Part shown: positions 7,743 through 7,986 of the stretch, one piece after another
Layout of the letters: each line of letters opens with the position of its first letter
How positions within the stretch are numbered: the first letter of the stretch is position 1
Origin: Crocinitomicaceae bacterium
GTDB lineage: Bacteria > Bacteroidota > Bacteroidia > Flavobacteriales_D > Crocinitomicaceae
NCBI GenBank assembly: GCA_011522905.1
Contig: WTIB01000153.1
Span: 1-7,986, forward strand
Length of the DNA stretch: 7,986 bases
Direction: 5' to 3'
Notes under the pieces: model-generated
What the model saw: the letters and a program-made list of their open reading frames with translations, nothing else
Told to the model about the DNA's origin: nothing
The model's database searches: none
Translations under genes and position numbers: made by a program

Positions 7743-7750
7743 CAAATATA
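7743..7750 (-). promoter_or_regulatory. Candidate -7 box for the SGNH-SGNH-MBOAT operon
   Basis: On the minus strand the sequence TATATTTG matches the Bacteroidota TAnnTTTG -7 element, 19 bases upstream of the ATG at 7723. Transcription would start near 7737 and give a very short leader of roughly 13 bases. No TTG lies at the usual distance: the nearest upstream TTG (7764-7766) is only 13 bases away and the next (7781-7783) is 30 away. The region is very AT-rich, so the match could be chance. It is the only such box on this strand that I found in the 189-base gap. Confidence 0.4.
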
Positions 7751-7912
7751 ATTTTTTTACATACAACTTTTGTGCGTATGCAATATACTTATTAAGGTAA
7801 CCTTTTTGGTATCTTTTAAGTTGCTGAAAATGGTTTAACGATCCTAAAAAAGTGTTGATTTAAGATTACTTAGATGAGGTAAAAAGTCCGCATTAATATT
7901 AGAATTGTCAAA

Positions 7913-7986
7913 TTAAGCCTTTCTTTCTAACACTTTTTCAACTGCACTTACTATGTTTGAGGTGCCAATACCGTATTTATCCATTA
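7913..7986 (-). CDS. C-terminal end of an unidentified gene, possibly transketolase (partial)
   Basis: Reading on the minus strand, an open frame enters from the window edge and ends at TAA (7913-7915). The visible 23 residues are MDKYGIGTSNIVSAVEKVLE followed by RKA. The Met is probably internal: the incomplete codon before it ends in TA and would fit Leu, Ile or Val. The pattern of a KYGI turn followed by an amphipathic helix (IVxAVxKVL) and a basic tail resembles the extreme C-terminus of transketolases, including the separate C-terminal subunit type. The C-terminus of UDP-GlcNAc 2-epimerases was also considered and fits less well. The gene points towards the SGNH operon with 189 bases between, so it may be a separate transcription unit. 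The fragment is too short for certainty. Confidence 0.45.
   Translation of the reverse strand, partial: MDKYGIGTSNIVSAVEKVLERKA

Noticed and set aside
7795..7805. Small inverted repeat AAGGT-A-ACCTT followed by a T run
   Set aside because: The arms are five bases with a one-base centre, too tight for a hairpin, and there is no matching second copy. It was not called an operator or terminator.
7952..7959. TATGTTTG box on the plus strand near the right edge
   Set aside because: It fits TAnnTTTG but lies inside the coding end of the minus-strand partial gene and has no plus-strand gene downstream. It is probably chance in AT-rich DNA.

Overview
The window looks like chromosomal DNA of a Bacteroidota bacterium, probably of the order Flavobacteriales. 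The DNA is AT-rich, and the start codons lack clear Shine-Dalgarno sequences. Two upstream regions carry TAnnTTTG boxes, the -7 promoter element of this phylum. The first gene matches GldA, an ABC ATPase typical of the group. No mobile element, tRNA, rRNA, CRISPR array or convincing hairpin terminator was seen.

Left part, plus strand (1-2114): a GldA-type ABC transporter ATPase, cut by the window start just upstream of its Walker A motif. One base after its stop codon comes tyrS (tyrosyl-tRNA synthetase), so the two are probably co-transcribed. Middle, minus strand (2129-3187): queA, an enzyme of queuosine tRNA modification. It converges on tyrS with only 14 bases between the stops and has its own well-formed Bacteroidota promoter.

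Right part, minus strand (3275-7723): a compact three-gene operon read from 7723 down to 3275. It encodes a membrane-anchored SGNH/GDSL protein, a second secreted SGNH protein, and an MBOAT-family membrane O-acyltransferase. The genes overlap by 11 and 4 bases. This matches the logic of known surface acylation systems (AlgI/AlgJ/AlgX, PatA/PatB, DltB/DltD, WssF-I): the MBOAT moves an acyl group, usually acetyl, across the inner membrane, and SGNH proteins place it on or remove it from a glycan in the periplasm. The acceptor is unknown, because no glycan synthesis gene lies in the window. Both SGNH proteins have a long insert inside the catalytic fold, and the MBOAT has an apparent hydrophobic insert before its catalytic histidine. 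This operon is the most interesting part of the window.

Right edge, minus strand (7913-7986): the last 23 codons of a gene that enters from outside. Its C-terminus resembles transketolase, but the fragment is short. The 189-base gap between it and the operon contains a candidate promoter and no gene that I can see.
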